Notes under the pieces: model-generated
Told to the model about the DNA's origin: nothing
The model's database searches: none
Seen by the model: only the letters and a program-made list of their open reading frames with translations
Position numbers and translations under genes: made by a program
Origin: Saprospiraceae bacterium
GTDB taxonomy: Bacteria; Bacteroidota; Bacteroidia; Chitinophagales; Saprospiraceae
Assembly (NCBI GenBank): GCA_016787285.1
Contig: JAEUUV010000332.1
Coordinates: 1 to 34,061 of the forward strand
Length of the DNA stretch: 34,061 bases
Direction of reading: 5' to 3'
Shown here: positions 33,284 through 34,061 of the stretch, piece by piece
Numbering within the stretch: position 1 is the stretch's first letter
Layout: every line of letters begins with the position of its first letter

Positions 33284-33943
33284 ATGCAATCCACCCCTTA
33301 CATCCAAAAACTCGTAGCCTGCATGATCCGTAACGGCTACCAACTTTTCCGTCAACCTGGCGAAATCAACATCCTCTACGTCGAGGGCGCCAATCTGGAC
33401 GGCTCGCCAAACTTGGACGAGCAGGACCGCTTCAACGATCTCGGCCTGCTCCTGCGCTTCAATGAGTCCGGCGAGCCGGAAATCATTCACCGGGCTGTTT
33501 GCACCACGGAACCGGGCACCCTGGCGACTTTCAGTGCACAAGCCCTGCAACTCGGCGGTGTAGCCCGCGTACAACTCACCCAATACCTCAACTGCTGGCA
33601 ACTCGGCTTTCACAAAAGCAATCCTGCGCATCCCGCCCTGGTGCAGTGTGCCCAGCTGCTGGTGCACCGCGACCGGAACCGGGATTTCAAACGCACCGGC
33701 GATGCGCTGATGCCGGCCCGGGGCATCAACCACCACGGTACCCGACCAGGGTATCTCGCCACAGCAGTCGGCATGTTTTCGCTGGGCTGCTCGGTTCGGC
33801 TGCACTGGAGGGAACACCTGGAGTTTATCGAACTGCTCCGCACGGATCCGCGCTATTTGGCGAATCCGGGATTTCGGTTTTCGGCGACGTATTTGGATGG
33901 GGGGAAGGTGTGGGCGGTGTCGGTGACCATTCGATCTGAATGA
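33284..33943 (+). CDS. Unrecognised protein with HRDRN and SLGC motifs
   Basis: A 219-residue protein without signal peptide or membrane segment. In order it shows QPGEINILYVEG, then HPALVQ, LVHRDRNRDFKRTGDAL, GINHHGTRPG, SLGCSV and a helix HLEFIELLRTD. A His before SxGC recalls the catalytic signature of L,D-transpeptidase-like and related phage-associated proteins, but spacing and other residues differ, so this is only a hint. It lies on the plus strand outside the copper block and is divergent from the Cys-rich gene, with 276 bases between. That gap has an inverted pair GGCCAG/CTGGCC (about 33213 and 33266), but no confident promoter. Confidence 0.6.
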   Translation: MQSTPYIQKLVACMIRNGYQLFRQPGEINILYVEGANLDGSPNLDEQDRFNDLGLLLRFNESGEPEIIHRAVCTTEPGTLATFSAQALQLGGVARVQLTQYLNCWQLGFHKSNPAHPALVQCAQLLVHRDRNRDFKRTGDALMPARGINHHGTRPGYLATAVGMFSLGCSVRLHWREHLEFIELLRTDPRYLANPGFRFSATYLDGGKVWAVSVTIRSE

Positions 33944-34001
33944 GTGGGGGTAAGGAAACGAACAAAATAATTATAGACGTTCCAGTTTACCCGGATCGGC
34001 T

Positions 34002-34061
34002 ATGATTATCACCTCATTCGGTGTAATTTTTGATAATATTGCCCCGGATAACTACTCCCAG
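34002..34061 (+). CDS. Possible start of a further gene, cut by window end
   Basis: An ATG frame stays open for 20 codons to the last base (MIITSFGVIFDNIAPDNYSQ). No clear ribosome binding site or family is visible. It may be a gene start or chance. Confidence 0.25.
   Translation, partial: MIITSFGVIFDNIAPDNYSQ

Noticed and set aside
33960..34061. Minus-strand C-terminus ending IADPGKLERL
   Set aside because: An in-frame TAG lies close upstream and no ATG is available, so it is no more than a short open stretch.

Overview
The window is about 34 kb of chromosome from a member of the Bacteroidota, most likely the Saprospiria. The grounds are A-rich leaders without strong Shine-Dalgarno sequences, candidate promoters of the TAnnTTTG type, and at least seven proteins ending in a type IX secretion (T9SS) type-A sorting domain (a PNP motif followed by a short beta domain ending in lysine/arginine-rich residues). 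All calls rest on reading motifs; no database search was run.

Layout. From 1031 to 33007 every convincing gene lies on the minus strand and nearly all relate to copper or export. Plus-strand genes of unrelated character flank this block: an unknown partial gene, a rhodanese-like gene and a 42-residue membrane peptide on the left; an unknown 219-residue protein on the right.

Region A (1031-11659) is copper/silver detoxification. In transcription order it holds a CopB-type P1B-3 ATPase (CPH motif), a Cys-rich exported protein, a lipoprotein with two heavy-metal-binding domains, an exported HMA-domain protein, then CusA, CusC and two different CusB adaptors, each with its own heavy-metal-binding domain. 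The CusA Met triad is intact.

Region B (11877-17815) reads from a CueO-like multicopper oxidase through a small lipoprotein, a methyltransferase, a 39-codon reading frame and a cupredoxin protein to a kelch/DUF1929 protein. That last protein keeps all five residues that define a copper radical oxidase (Cys165, Tyr216, Tyr421, His422, His504). A broken relic of a second copy lies at 17965-18108.

Region C (18184-32398) looks like one long operon. It starts with an ECF sigma factor, then an anti-sigma factor that appears to run from the cytoplasm to an outer-membrane beta-barrel, then a multicopper oxidase; these three are joined by ATGA overlaps. An MbnP-family protein and two di-heme MbnH/CcpA-like lipoproteins follow, then T9SS cargo: an NHL propeller, an M43 metalloprotease, a CxxCH 'choice-of-anchor V' protein interrupted by an amber codon, a PepSY membrane protein and an Asp-box propeller with a CECC motif.

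How it may work together (inference). Region A pumps and buffers copper. Region C, under its own sigma/anti-sigma pair, would put copper oxidases and an MbnP whose copper site may be made by oxidation of a tryptophan on or outside the outer membrane. A 33-base element found before both the sigma gene and the region B oxidase (27 of 33 identical) suggests that regions B and C share one regulator.
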